From the NCBI GenBank assembly GCA_966211795.1, contig CBIHNW010000024.1:1-64000 (forward strand): a stretch of DNA of 64,000 nucleotides. The letters run 5' to 3'. The DNA comes from 21-14-0-10-47-8 sp966211795 (lineage in GTDB: Bacteria > Bdellovibrionota > Bdellovibrionia > Bdellovibrionales > Bdellovibrionaceae). The position numbers and the translations under genes are program-made. How positions within the stretch are numbered: the stretch's first letter is position 1; each line of letters starts with the position of its first letter. Below, piece by piece: positions 53,409 to 64,000 of this stretch. Below the pieces are notes generated by a model, which ran no database searches, was not told the origin of the DNA, and saw only the letters and a list, made by a program, of their open reading frames with translations.

Positions 53409-53969
53409 TTAAATTCCGCTCAACAAGAAAGATTCGCCACGAATGACGGGATCGTTGGAATTTTGTTCTTGGGCGATATCGGCGTCCTGTGCTTGGAACT
53501 GCAGGGTTGAAATGCCGGCAGAAGAGAAGGTGTGGGTGTGCACCACGACCTGAATTGGGTTCTGGGCCCGTTTGCAGGTGCTCAGGCGGGCGTCGCGAAG
53601 CTCGATGTCCACCATCATCATCGGCGCCCGGTCAAAACGTGAGCGGGCAATTGAAGAGGGACGATCGACGCTCTTATAAGTCGTGATGTTGCAAGCATCC
53701 GTCTGCGTCGCTAACAATTTGAAGGTTTGGTTCAATCGCGTGCGCGCCATATCGGTGCAGCCCGAGCCTTGATCGCGGCAAGAACTTTCGGTGATTTTCA
53801 AATAAGCGGTGGTGACTTCAGAATTGATTTTCAGCGAGGCTTTCGGGCTTCGGTGCAGATCAAAATGTTTGGCATCAAACTGACCTTGAGAAAAATGAAA
53901 AGCTTCGACGTCCGCCAGGGCCGCTGTGCCGGTCAGTAATATCAGGCAGCAAGTGATCAAAGATTTCAT
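53409..53969 (-). CDS. Exported hypothetical protein
   Basis: This 186-residue protein has a signal peptide (MKSLITCCLILLTGTAALAD) and a beta-rich mature part with Cys residues in ESSCRDQGSGCTDMA, TDACNIT and STCKRAQ, probably in disulfides. No family is recognised. The ATG at 53969 is preceded by GGAGG about nine bases away; a TTG two codons before is possible. It is encoded downstream of an outer-membrane protein gene on the same strand, with hairpins between them. Confidence 0.68.
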   Translation of the reverse strand: MKSLITCCLILLTGTAALADVEAFHFSQGQFDAKHFDLHRSPKASLKINSEVTTAYLKITESSCRDQGSGCTDMARTRLNQTFKLLATQTDACNITTYKSVDRPSSIARSRFDRAPMMMVDIELRDARLSTCKRAQNPIQVVVHTHTFSSAGISTLQFQAQDADIAQEQNSNDPVIRGESFLLSGI

Positions 53970-54061
53970 GTGCAAAGGCCTCCAAAAAGATCAGGTCTAA
54001 CAACTCTTAAAGCCGCCTGAACATACATCCGCGGCTCTTAAATTTCACCTGTAAGCTTTTA

Positions 54062-54120
54062 GACAGAGGCCTGTCGAACTTCTACTCGGTCCTTGCTAAT
54101 TGCATTCGAGAAGGACCGAG
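54062..54120 (-). terminator. Two hairpins downstream of the outer-membrane protein gene
   Basis: CTCGGTCCTT (54085-54094) pairs perfectly with AAGGACCGAG (54111-54120) over a 16-base loop. Next to it GACAG (54062-54066) pairs with CTGTC (54071-54075) in a tight tetraloop hairpin. They lie just after the outer-membrane gene on the minus strand. No U-run follows, so this is a likely but not canonical terminator. Confidence 0.5.
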
Positions 54121-54146
54121 ATTTTGGGGGACAGTGACAAAAACTG

Positions 54147-55076
54147 TTACCAAGTTCCGGTCACGGAAAGGTTGCCGTAGTACTCGGTTGAGACCGCTAC
54201 GTGATCGTAATTGTAGCTGTCTTGTGCAAGCGGAACTCCGGCTTCAACGGCAACGCTCACGGGACCAACGGTCTTTGCGTACTTCAAAGCGGCTGAAACA
54301 TCCCAGTTGATTTGCGCTGAATGATAGAAACGTGTCCACTCGTTTTGGCCCAAGGTCTCATCAAACCCATTGATCGCGTCTTTGTGTTTATAGTAGCCGA
54401 CCAATCGAGGCGTCACACCGGAAGAGGTGTTGTAATCAAGCCAAGAATCCAAACGGTACAAGTTGCCAAGGCTGTAGCCATTTGCATTGCGTCCGTTACG
54501 GAAAATCCCCGTCAAGTGACCACCAGCCTGAACCGCACCCTGGAAAGTCATGGCGGTCAATCCAGTGACGGCGTCAACCGTACCTGAACCCATCTGCATG
54601 TTGTAGGCATAGTTGGCTTGTGGGTTGGCTTCGTTCTTCAAATTGATCGAGCCCGTTGGCAAAGAAGCGCCAATATCGGCCAGAAGCAAATTTTCAGATG
54701 AAGCGTAGAGCGGCGTGATGGCAGAAACGAAAGTGTCGCCAAGACCTTTCGTGCGGTCTTTGTAAACGGTGCCGAACATTTTTGTTTCAACGTAGTTGTT
54801 TAGATACTGACCCAAAACCATGAAGGTCCATTTTGGAGAGTACTGGTACTGCAAAGAAAAAAGCTGCATGTCCAAAGTGCTATTTGCAAATTCGTAGGCC
54901 GCTTCGTTTGAGGCGCGGGTTCCTTCGAAATTGTAATAGTACGTCGTGACATTGGCCTTCCATTTCGGCGCGCTGACGGGAGCTGCGGGAGCGACCGAGG
55001 TCTGCAGTTCCTGGTTGGCCGCGAAAGCGGAAGTGGTGAATAAAAGGGCGAATAGAATAGAGTAAAGTGTTTTCAT
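54147..55076 (-). CDS. Outer-membrane transporter-like beta-barrel
   Basis: This 309-residue exported protein has a clean signal (MKTLYSILFALLFTTSAFA). It resembles the MetA-pathway/phenol-transporter barrel group in style: WTFMVLGQYLNNYVETKMFG, LLADIGASLPTGSINLKNEA and a terminal strand YYGNLSVTGTW. It probably forms an outer-membrane channel, substrate unknown. The start is ATG at 55076. Confidence 0.78.
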   Translation of the reverse strand: MKTLYSILFALLFTTSAFAANQELQTSVAPAAPVSAPKWKANVTTYYYNFEGTRASNEAAYEFANSTLDMQLFSLQYQYSPKWTFMVLGQYLNNYVETKMFGTVYKDRTKGLGDTFVSAITPLYASSENLLLADIGASLPTGSINLKNEANPQANYAYNMQMGSGTVDAVTGLTAMTFQGAVQAGGHLTGIFRNGRNANGYSLGNLYRLDSWLDYNTSSGVTPRLVGYYKHKDAINGFDETLGQNEWTRFYHSAQINWDVSAALKYAKTVGPVSVAVEAGVPLAQDSYNYDHVAVSTEYYGNLSVTGTW

Positions 55077-55179
55077 GCGCAGGGAGATAAATTGATTTCA
55101 AACAAAGAGACAACCAAAAAAAGACAAATAACTCAAAATTTAAATAGTGCAACTACTCTAGTTTGGGGTCATTGAGCGG

Positions 55180-57411
55180 TTATTTCTTCGCCAAGCTCCG
55201 GAGCTTCTGTCGGTCGCCCACGATCCATAGCAGATCTCCATTTTGAATGCTCAGGTGCGAATCCGGATTGAGAATCCGTCGTCCCGCGCGTTCGATGCCG
55301 ACCACGAGCCCCGCCGTTTTCTCGCGAATGCCGGATTCGCGAATGGTGCGGTGAAGAAACGGCGAATGATCGGTGACCAGATACTGATCCAAGATAAAGC
55401 TTGCAGGGCTGATCTGATCATCGACCACGGGCATGTAAAAAGTCGTCAGGAAGTTTTCGAATTCGGACAGCTGATCATCCGTTCCGATCACGCTGACGCG
55501 GTCATAGGGCATCAAGACTTCGTCGCGACTGGGGGCTGGGATGTGGCGGTCGCCTCGCTGAATCATGGCGATGATGACGCCGAAGTTTTCCCGCAGCCGA
55601 AGCTCAGCCAGCGATCGACCCACGCATTCGGCCTGGGGATGGATTTCGTACTCGCTCAAATGCGCGTCCCAAGGCGCTAAAGTGGGGGGCGGGGGCAAGT
55701 TCATCTGCGAGGACTTTTCATCGATTTGTTTGATAAATCTTTTCTCAAGCCAGATGTAGATGGGGCCCAAAAATCGGAAAATCGAAAATGAGATCAAAAG
55801 AAAAACCGCCAGCGCCGAAACCACCACCAAGGTCACCGAGACGTACTGGGTCAGTAAGACCGCGATCAGAATTTGCGCAAGGCCCAAGCGAATCAGAAAC
55901 AGCCAGCGCCGCTCGCGGTCCGACATTTGGTGCAAGATCATCGCTCGAACCTGCTTGTCATGGGCGTGCGAAAAGACCATGCCCCAAATAAAGGGACTGA
56001 CCGCGACCAGCGCGATCACCAGGGTCAAGCCCTGCGCCCACGGCGAATCATCCGAGCGACTGGCGATTAGCGGATACAGAAAACGCGCGCAGGTTAAAAA
56101 AATCGCGACGATCAAGACCGCATTGCTGATCACTTTCATCACGTAGGTGCGAATCAGGATCTGCCACTCGGGACGGGCGCGCACGATTTGGGAAAACTGC
56201 AGGTAGCGAGAGAGAAAATGTTGGATCCGCAATGGAATCATCATCTCGATTTTTTTCGAGAGCCCCTCGCGTGAGCGAATCAGCAGGGGGGTCGTAAAGG
56301 TGGTGATGGCCGAGACCGCAACGATGATCGAGTAAAGGGACTCGTCGGTGACTTTCAAGGTCATGCCAAGACCCGCGATGATGAACGAGAACTCGCCGAT
56401 TTGGGCTAAGCTAATGCCCGAGTAAATGGCGGTTTGAATGTTTTGGCCGGCCAGCAATCCGCCGATCACGTTGTAATAGATTTTACCGATGATGACGACT
56501 GCCGTGAACAGTAAAATCGTACCCCAGTGGTCGGCCAGGACACCTGGATTGATCAACATGCCGACCGAAACGAAGAAGACGGCCGAGAAGAGATCGCGCA
56601 CCGGTTGAAAAATCTTTTCGATTTTTTCTTTTTCTTCGGTCTCGCTTAAGATCGAGCCCATGATAAAGGCGCCCAGGGCGGAAGAAAATCCCACGTGATT
56701 GGCGGCGACAACCATCAACAAGCAAAGCGCGACCGCGACAATCAGCAAGGTTTCTTCCGACAGGTGCTTGCGAAGCGCACGCAACGACCATGGCACGGCA
56801 AACAGTCCCACGATCAGCCAAAGCACCAAATAAAAAATCAGTTTACCGGTGGTCCAAGCCAGCTCCGCTCCTTGAAACTGTTGCGACAGGCTCATGGTGG
56901 TGAGCAGGACGATCATCAAAACCGCCATCAGGTCCTCGACGATCAAAGTCCCAAATACAAGCTGGGCGAATTTTTTTCCCTTGAGCTTGAACTCATCAAA
57001 TGCCTTGTAGATGATCGTGGTCGAAGAAATCGAAAACATGGCACCTAGGAAAAAGCTCTGCAGGCTGCCCCAACCCAAAAGCTGACCTAAGATAAATCCC
57101 ATCACGCACATGGCGGAAAGTTCGAAAATTCCGCCAATCAAGACCGGTGGACCCAATTGGCCGAGCTTTCGAAAACTGAATTCAATCCCCAGCGCAAAAA
57201 GCATGAAGATCACGCCCATCTCGCCCCACACCTGGATGCTGGCGATTTCGGTGACGGTCGGAAAGATGTGAGTGTGCGGCCCCACCAGAAGCCCCGCGAC
57301 CATGTAACCCAGAATCACCGGTTGCTTCAGTTTTTTAAACAGCAGGCTTGTCACCGCGGCCGTGATCAGGATGATGGCGAGATCTTGAATAAGAGGGGCC
57401 AAATGATTCAT
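55180..57411 (-). CDS. CPA2 cation:proton antiporter with two TrkA-C domains (KefB type)
   Basis: The 743-residue protein has an antiporter domain with about 12 TM helices in the first 390 residues (LKQPVILGYMVAGLLVGPHT, FSISSTTIIYKAFDEFKLKG, HVGFSSALGAFIMGSILSET), like KefB/C or Na+/H+ exchangers. A second hydrophobic block at about 430-560 holds four or more further TM helices. Two tandem RCK C-terminal domains follow at about 580-650 and 670-743 (CVGRSLAELRLRENFG, then FLHRTIRESGIREKTAGL). The NAD-binding TrkA-N part of KefB is absent. It probably moves K+ or Na+ out for protons under ligand control. The ATG at 57411 is used. Confidence 0.88.
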   Translation of the reverse strand: MNHLAPLIQDLAIILITAAVTSLLFKKLKQPVILGYMVAGLLVGPHTHIFPTVTEIASIQVWGEMGVIFMLFALGIEFSFRKLGQLGPPVLIGGIFELSAMCVMGFILGQLLGWGSLQSFFLGAMFSISSTTIIYKAFDEFKLKGKKFAQLVFGTLIVEDLMAVLMIVLLTTMSLSQQFQGAELAWTTGKLIFYLVLWLIVGLFAVPWSLRALRKHLSEETLLIVAVALCLLMVVAANHVGFSSALGAFIMGSILSETEEKEKIEKIFQPVRDLFSAVFFVSVGMLINPGVLADHWGTILLFTAVVIIGKIYYNVIGGLLAGQNIQTAIYSGISLAQIGEFSFIIAGLGMTLKVTDESLYSIIVAVSAITTFTTPLLIRSREGLSKKIEMMIPLRIQHFLSRYLQFSQIVRARPEWQILIRTYVMKVISNAVLIVAIFLTCARFLYPLIASRSDDSPWAQGLTLVIALVAVSPFIWGMVFSHAHDKQVRAMILHQMSDRERRWLFLIRLGLAQILIAVLLTQYVSVTLVVVSALAVFLLISFSIFRFLGPIYIWLEKRFIKQIDEKSSQMNLPPPPTLAPWDAHLSEYEIHPQAECVGRSLAELRLRENFGVIIAMIQRGDRHIPAPSRDEVLMPYDRVSVIGTDDQLSEFENFLTTFYMPVVDDQISPASFILDQYLVTDHSPFLHRTIRESGIREKTAGLVVGIERAGRRILNPDSHLSIQNGDLLWIVGDRQKLRSLAKK

Positions 57412-57522
57412 ACGCCATTAAACCTCGGATAACCGAATCTTTTCAAGGCTTGAGCTCAAAATGAATTTGCCCAAACGCCGGGCAATAGCCCAATGCATTA
57501 GTGCAGGGGATGAGGGTTTTGT

Positions 57523-57551
57523 TTGACCCCCGCCGCGGCCTGTTTTTAGTT
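57523..57551 (+). promoter_or_regulatory. Possible promoter immediately before mutS
   Basis: TTGACC (57523-57528) and TTAGTT (57546-57551) are 17 bases apart. The expected mRNA start is at or next to the ATG at 57559, so mutS mRNA may be leaderless. No ribosome-binding site is visible before the ATG. Confidence 0.3.
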
Positions 57552-57558
57552 ACCAGTT

Positions 57559-60039
<2,481 letters not shown>

Positions 60040-60215
60040 AGGGCGAGGCCTTTTTAAAAGCGTCCGAGATTTTAAAAGCGCCGAAGCGCCCACCCACGGG
60101 AGAGCTCGGCGAGACTTTGGATTGGAGTGACGGGGCGCTCAGTTCTTACATCTCCGCGCAAGCCCTGGTCGTGATGCGAGCGCATCCCTTGTGGCTGCAA
60201 GCTCACCCGATTTGA

Positions 60216-62303
60216 TTGGGATCCTGGGGCCGAGGCGAGCTGACGCTGAAATCCGATCTCGATCTGCTTTTTTGCGGTGAAGAAAAAATCGTGTTTGAAC
60301 TGGTGACGGATCTGCAAAACCAGGGACATCGCATTCGTTACCGCATTCCGCAAAATCCGCAGAATTGGGCCGAGGGTGTGGAAAGTCCCGATTGCCTGGC
60401 GCTGTGGAAAGCGAAGGCCGAAACGACGCAAGCGGCAAGCCTTTTAAAGGCGCAGCAGGATTTCATTTTTTCCAACACAAAGATTCGGCGAAAGATTTTG
60501 CTCGATATTTTAAAAGAGCGAAAAGCGCGGGCTGAAAGATTTGACTCGATTCAAAGTTTTCTAGAGCCGCAAATCAAATACGGCCCAGGTGGCTTGCGGG
60601 ACCTTTTTCAAGGCCAAGTGATTTTGGATCTATTCGCCGATCGCTTCGAAGGTCAAGGTTACGAAACAAGGGTCTTTAACTATTATCGACATTTTTTTCT
60701 CACCCTTCGCCAGAAGCTGCAGCTGGATGGATTTAGCGATGTGTTGGTGGCGACCGAGCAATTCGAAATTTCCAAATGGTTTGGCTACGAAGAAAACGCC
60801 GAATTCATGCGCCAGATTCAGCGCGGGCTTTCGCGCGTGCATTTTTATTCCGAGTGGGTTCTAGCGCGGGCGGCCTCTTCGAAACCGAAGCTTGCAAGGA
60901 TCGAGAAAAAGATATTCAAGAAGCCCGAGGATCTGCTGTCGGGACTGCAAAAAGAGCCCGGAATTCTTGTGCAACATAAGGTTCGGTTGGCGCTGGACGA
61001 AATGAAGTACCCAGCGAAAACCCGGGGCCGGATTTTAGAGAAATTATTTTCCCCAAGCGTTTCCGATAAAACTTTGCAGGCCGTTTTTAATTCGCGACTG
61101 ATCGATAAGCTTTGCCCGCAGATGATGAAGCTCACGGGTTACGTGCAGCATGACCAGTACCATCGCTTCACCGCCGATGCTCATCTGCTGCAAGCCTGCC
61201 GCGAGGTGAAGCGCTTGCGGGGAACGTCGGAAAAGATTCTGGGTCCCTTGCAGATTTGGCAGAAAAAATTAAATTCCTTAGATTGGAAGATTCTGGCGTG
61301 GGCTGCTTTGTACCATGATTTGGCTAAGGGCCAAAAAGGGGACCACAGTCTGCTCGGCGAAAAGTGGGTGCAGCAGGATCTCAAGGCTTTCGGTTTCAAC
61401 CGAGTGTTTCGGGACGAGGTCGCGTGGCTCGTGAAGAATCATCTCGAGTTATCCGTGGCGGCCTTTCGTAAAAATCCGCAAGCGCCCGAGACCTGGCAGG
61501 ATCTTTCGGATCTGGGCCTGAATGAAAAACGGCTTTTGAGATTGCTCTTGTGGACCGCAATCGACATTCGCGCCACCAATCCCGAAGCTTGGAACGAATG
61601 GAAGGCAAAATTGCTAGCGGACCTGGTTGGAAAAATATTAGCTGGTGGGACCAAAAACTTTTTGGACCTGCGAAAAACTTTGCCCAAGGGAATTGCGGGC
61701 TCGGTGATCGAAGCTCTAGATCCGCAGCTTTTCGAACTTTTCCCGGCAAAAAAACTGAAAGAAGATTTGCAGACGGCGCTGAAAGAAGATCAGGCGTGGA
61801 GTTACAAATTCGATTCGAGAAAAAAACTGTGGCTTCGCTACAGTCAGAATCTCGATCGACCCGGAGTGCTCAGTGAAGCATTAGAGAAAATCTATGCGGC
61901 CGGTGGCTCGATCCAGACGGCCTTGATCCACAGTTTCCCGGCCTCGACCGGAAAGCTTGGCGTCTATGATTGGTTTCAGGTGCAGACCAGTCGCGAGCCC
62001 GCGGCCTTTTTAAAGCTTTTGCTGCAAATGAAAGTTTCAAGCGCCAAAATTCCGGAAGTGCAATTTTTAAGCATCGATTTGGTGAGCCAAAGTTCAGAAG
62101 AATGGGTTTTATCTTTTCGCGGCGTGGATCAGAAAGGTTTGCTGCTTGCGGCTGCTTGGAATTTGAAAGATCTCGGAGCTCAGGTCCGATCGGCACGGGT
62201 GCACACCTGGGGTCGGCAGATCGAGGATCTCTTTCACGTCCAACCCCAACCGCATCAAGACCCGCAGGTCTTTATCGAGCAATTAAGAGCGCGGCTTCTT
62301 TGA
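60216..62303 (+). CDS. glnD: PII uridylyltransferase GlnD, main part (broken at the 5' end)
   Basis: GlnD adds and removes UMP on PII and thereby reports nitrogen status. The 695-residue frame opens with GSWGRGELTLKSDLDLLF, the nucleotidyltransferase site with both catalytic Asp. Next come EPQIKYGPGGLRDLFQGQ, the HD phosphohydrolase (HRFTADAHLLQACREVKRLR, then WAALYHDLAKGQKGDHSLLG), and two C-terminal ACT domains (LDRPGVLSEALEKIYAAGG and RGVDQKGLLLAAAWNLKDLG). A TTG at 60216 could restart translation (TGATTG), but it would lose the first strand of the fold. No ribosome-binding site is seen. The gene overlaps the convergent small gene by 21 bases. Confidence 0.85.
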   Translation: MGSWGRGELTLKSDLDLLFCGEEKIVFELVTDLQNQGHRIRYRIPQNPQNWAEGVESPDCLALWKAKAETTQAASLLKAQQDFIFSNTKIRRKILLDILKERKARAERFDSIQSFLEPQIKYGPGGLRDLFQGQVILDLFADRFEGQGYETRVFNYYRHFFLTLRQKLQLDGFSDVLVATEQFEISKWFGYEENAEFMRQIQRGLSRVHFYSEWVLARAASSKPKLARIEKKIFKKPEDLLSGLQKEPGILVQHKVRLALDEMKYPAKTRGRILEKLFSPSVSDKTLQAVFNSRLIDKLCPQMMKLTGYVQHDQYHRFTADAHLLQACREVKRLRGTSEKILGPLQIWQKKLNSLDWKILAWAALYHDLAKGQKGDHSLLGEKWVQQDLKAFGFNRVFRDEVAWLVKNHLELSVAAFRKNPQAPETWQDLSDLGLNEKRLLRLLLWTAIDIRATNPEAWNEWKAKLLADLVGKILAGGTKNFLDLRKTLPKGIAGSVIEALDPQLFELFPAKKLKEDLQTALKEDQAWSYKFDSRKKLWLRYSQNLDRPGVLSEALEKIYAAGGSIQTALIHSFPASTGKLGVYDWFQVQTSREPAAFLKLLLQMKVSSAKIPEVQFLSIDLVSQSSEEWVLSFRGVDQKGLLLAAAWNLKDLGAQVRSARVHTWGRQIEDLFHVQPQPHQDPQVFIEQLRARLL

Positions 62304-62495
62304 TTCGTTCGAGTCCGGAACGCCGGCTTGGGTGCCGGTGTGATGACGCCAGTTGTAGGTTGGATCCAGCTTCAGGCGATTTTGCCAAGCATCCCATTTT
62401 TTCTTTGGATGTTTGTGAAGGACGTTGCCGTTTTCATCGAAAATATCAGGATCTTTTCCGAAAAGAAAATCCAGCACTGGCTTTAAAACTCCCAT
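62283..62495 (-). CDS. Small hypothetical protein
   Basis: This 70-residue protein starts MGVLKPVLDFLFGKDPDIFD and ends with a Thr/Gly/Ser-rich tail after YNWRHHTGTQAGVPDSNE. It has no TM or enzyme motif, and I do not know the family. The ATG at 62495 has GGAGG four bases upstream. Its 3' end overlaps the glnD end by 21 bases on the opposite strand. The codon use and ribosome-binding site support a real gene. Confidence 0.6.
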   Translation of the reverse strand: MGVLKPVLDFLFGKDPDIFDENGNVLHKHPKKKWDAWQNRLKLDPTYNWRHHTGTQAGVPDSNESKKPRS

Positions 62496-62513
62496 AAGTC
62501 CTCCGTCAAAGAT

Positions 62514-62535
62514 CACAGTCTACTCGGGGACTGTG
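62514..62535 (-). terminator. Short perfect hairpin upstream of the small gene
   Basis: CACAGTC (62514-62520) pairs with GACTGTG (62529-62535) over an eight-base loop. It lies about 19 bases before the ATG of the small minus-strand gene and downstream of the next gene, so it could be a terminator for that gene or a leader element for this one. Confidence 0.35.
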
Positions 62536-62640
62536 GCCGCAGGCAAGATTTTTGGCGCGGGCTTTACCAGCTTGGTGCTAGGCTGCCGGTCAGGTCGGCG
62601 AAGGGGGCCTGCGTCTGCTTGTGAATTGTCGGGTCGGTGT

Positions 62641-62946
62641 TTAGCTGCTGCGGGGATTGGCACAAACGTCGATGATGTCCAGGCCCTGATCTTCTGAAAT
62701 GTGCCGGCCGCCCTTAAAGTGTTTGTAACAAGCCTTGGCGGCGCTTTCGAAAGCCTCTTCATAAGTGCCATTTTTTTGCGAGTATTCGTAGATGTCGCCC
62801 TTCAGTCGAAACTTAAACTGAAAGGTGCGATCACCGGCATCACTTGGAGTGCTGGCTGACGCGCTTAGCGAAAAACTGAGGCCCGCGACAAGGATCATGG
62901 CCATGTGGGTGATGCGTTTGAAAGTGGGTGTCATCAGCTTTTTCAT
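62641..62946 (-). CDS. Small exported hypothetical protein
   Basis: This 101-residue protein has a signal peptide (MKKLMTPTFKRITHMAMILV, then GLSFSLSASA) and a mature part of about 65 residues with YSQKNGTYEEAFESAAKACY and DIIDVCANPRSS. Two Cys may pair. No family is recognised. The ATG at 62946 follows GGAG; an earlier in-frame start at 62979 is less likely. Confidence 0.65.
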   Translation of the reverse strand: MKKLMTPTFKRITHMAMILVAGLSFSLSASASTPSDAGDRTFQFKFRLKGDIYEYSQKNGTYEEAFESAAKACYKHFKGGRHISEDQGLDIIDVCANPRSS

Positions 62947-63273
62947 AAAATCTCCTGATCCTTTGAGTCTGATTTTCAATCGTTGCTAATTCTAAGAGCA
63001 AAGGCGGGGCCTGCGGATTTTCCAAGTCTCAATCTAAGACAAGCTAAGGCGTGAATTTTCTTTGTGAATTTCGGTCTCTTTTTGAGTCACTCAAGCTTCG
63101 CTGTCGAAGCGACAAAGTTTGCCCTGACAGCTGTCAAACAGGTCAACGTTTGGTTTCGGGAATCCGCTTTTCAAGTGGCGGTAAAGTTGGGCGCTTGCCG
63201 AGTTTCTCAGAGCGACACGGGGACCTGGTTTTGCAGTTCATAGATCCGTGACAATCAACGAGCGGAGACGGCG
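62947..63273. other. Gene-free stretch with small palindromes
   Basis: I see no supported gene here. GCTTCG (63095-63100) pairs with CGAAGC (63105-63110), and GACAGCTGTC (63126-63135) is a palindrome flanked by GTTTG and AAAC. A 66-codon frame at 63051-63251 has no family signal. The stretch holds the divergent promoters of two exported-protein genes, but no clear -35/-10 pair can be named. Confidence 0.5.
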
Positions 63274-63948
63274 ATGAGAACGGTTTTTTTTCAAATCTTT
63301 CAAATGATGAGCATGACCGCTTTGGTCTGTCTGCCGCAGGCGCAGGCCTGCATGACCGTTCCCGATAAGATCTTTGTCAGCGGTTCGAGTTTTCAAAACA
63401 CGAATCTCACGGCTTTGAATCAGCATGGTCAAGTCACGCTCGTGTTCGACGACTCTCCCGTGAGCTTCGATGAAAAATTAAAATGTTGGAAACTGGCCAA
63501 AGCGCAAGAATGCCTGGAGGTTGGTTTCAAGACGGAACTCTTCGATAGCACCAACACCAAAAAAGAAGGCGTGTTGCGATTGACGAAGCCTGGCGAGTTG
63601 AAACTTTATTCGGTTCGTCCCGATGGCAACATCGATATGTCGAAGCCGGCCCTGGTTTTCTCGGCCAAAAGCGAGTCGGTGATTTGCGGAGCGGGCTGTG
63701 ATGCGACCGAAACGGACCTCGAGATTGTGGCCGAGCAAAATGGCAGCAGTATCGGATCCTACCAGGTCCACAGCAGCTCCAAAGATCCTCGATTTCGCTC
63801 TCTTGGCTTTGGCGCCAACTTTGATTTGAAAGGCCACGAAGTTATCGGCACAAAAGACTGTGCTTCGAAGCCGCAAGTCCGACCCTATGGCTCGTCCGGC
63901 GGTTCGCCTGCTGGATCACAGACCTCGAGCGGTGGGGGCGCGATCTAA
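63274..63948 (+). CDS. Exported hypothetical protein with Gly/Ser-rich tail
   Basis: This 224-residue protein has a signal peptide ending about residue 25 (LVCLPQAQA, then CMTVPDK) and a beta-rich domain with several Cys (KCWKLAKAQECLEV, SVICGAGCDATE, KDCASK). The last 20 residues are Gly/Ser-rich (GSSGGSPAGSQTSSGGGAI), perhaps a flexible tail. No family is known to me. The ATG at 63274 is preceded by GGAG. It runs to within 52 bases of the window edge. Confidence 0.68.
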   Translation: MRTVFFQIFQMMSMTALVCLPQAQACMTVPDKIFVSGSSFQNTNLTALNQHGQVTLVFDDSPVSFDEKLKCWKLAKAQECLEVGFKTELFDSTNTKKEGVLRLTKPGELKLYSVRPDGNIDMSKPALVFSAKSESVICGAGCDATETDLEIVAEQNGSSIGSYQVHSSSKDPRFRSLGFGANFDLKGHEVIGTKDCASKPQVRPYGSSGGSPAGSQTSSGGGAI

Positions 63949-64000
63949 AATCCCTGAGCTTGCGGGACCTGTCGGTCCGGGTGTATACCCAAGTCATGAC

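Noticed and set aside
63051..63251. 66-codon frame upstream of the last exported gene
   Set aside because: No good start signal and no recognisable domain; the base composition looks like non-coding DNA.

Overview
The window reads as a piece of a predatory delta-type bacterial chromosome, most likely Bdellovibrio or a close relative (Bdellovibrionota). This is an inference from content, not from a database match. The signs are many secreted or lipoprotein hydrolases, a CHASE2 adenylate cyclase, a VKOR-DsbA fusion, long coiled-coil proteins, an LptD outer-membrane machine, and tightly packed genes with ATGA or TGATG start/stop overlaps. I see no prophage, transposase, integrase, CRISPR array, rRNA or tRNA. 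The region looks like ordinary chromosome with lineage-specific genes scattered through it.

Layout. 1-5.5 kb is a ribosome and translation cluster: the end of ffh, rpsP, a KH-domain gene, a lipoprotein trypsin with its own promoter, rimM, trmD, a second SPOUT-type RNA methylase, rplS, rnhB and a YraN-type gene. 5.5-13.6 kb holds a small secreted protein, lptD, a CHASE2 adenylate cyclase, a STAS protein, a coiled-coil protein and a tail-anchored hypothetical. 13.6-13.9 kb is a gene-free stretch with a large folded inverted repeat. 13.9-26.7 kb has the VKOR-DsbA fusion, a ChaN-like protein, HU, a TPR protein, a secreted hypothetical, a 558-residue coiled coil directly in front of pyruvate kinase, an FHA-SpoIIE phosphatase, a cyclic-nucleotide-binding protein, a small exported protein and an acidic multidomain protein. 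26.9-34.8 kb is a tRNA/RNA-maturation operon: cysteine desulfurase, mnmA, mtaB, rnc, era, der and a sodium symporter.

34.8-38.6 kb has an outer-membrane barrel, an S9 peptidase lipoprotein and a UbiG-like methylase. 39.0-51.7 kb is one long co-directional run. It starts with purine synthesis (purM, purN, an oxidoreductase-like gene, purB, purC, purS, purQ, purL, purF). It continues without a gap into three peptidoglycan-recycling genes (an S66 LD-carboxypeptidase, a beta-lactamase-fold hydrolase and mpl) and ends at a good terminator. 51.8-64 kb has a chemoreceptor, exported proteins, a CPA2 antiporter, mutS, a GlnD homologue broken by an in-frame TGA, and small exported proteins.

How the genes work together. 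The cysteine desulfurase can feed sulfur to MnmA. PurS, PurQ and the short PurL form the three-part FGAM synthase. The cyclase, the cyclic-nucleotide-binding protein, the STAS protein and the SpoIIE-type phosphatase are the parts of cAMP and partner-switch signalling, although nothing here proves that they act on each other. The purine and murein-recycling run would suit an organism that salvages prey material. The most notable anomalies are the glnD stop codon, the 100-base folded repeat at 13.6 kb, the oxidoreductase-like gene inside the purine operon, and a long hairpin in front of the KH-domain gene.
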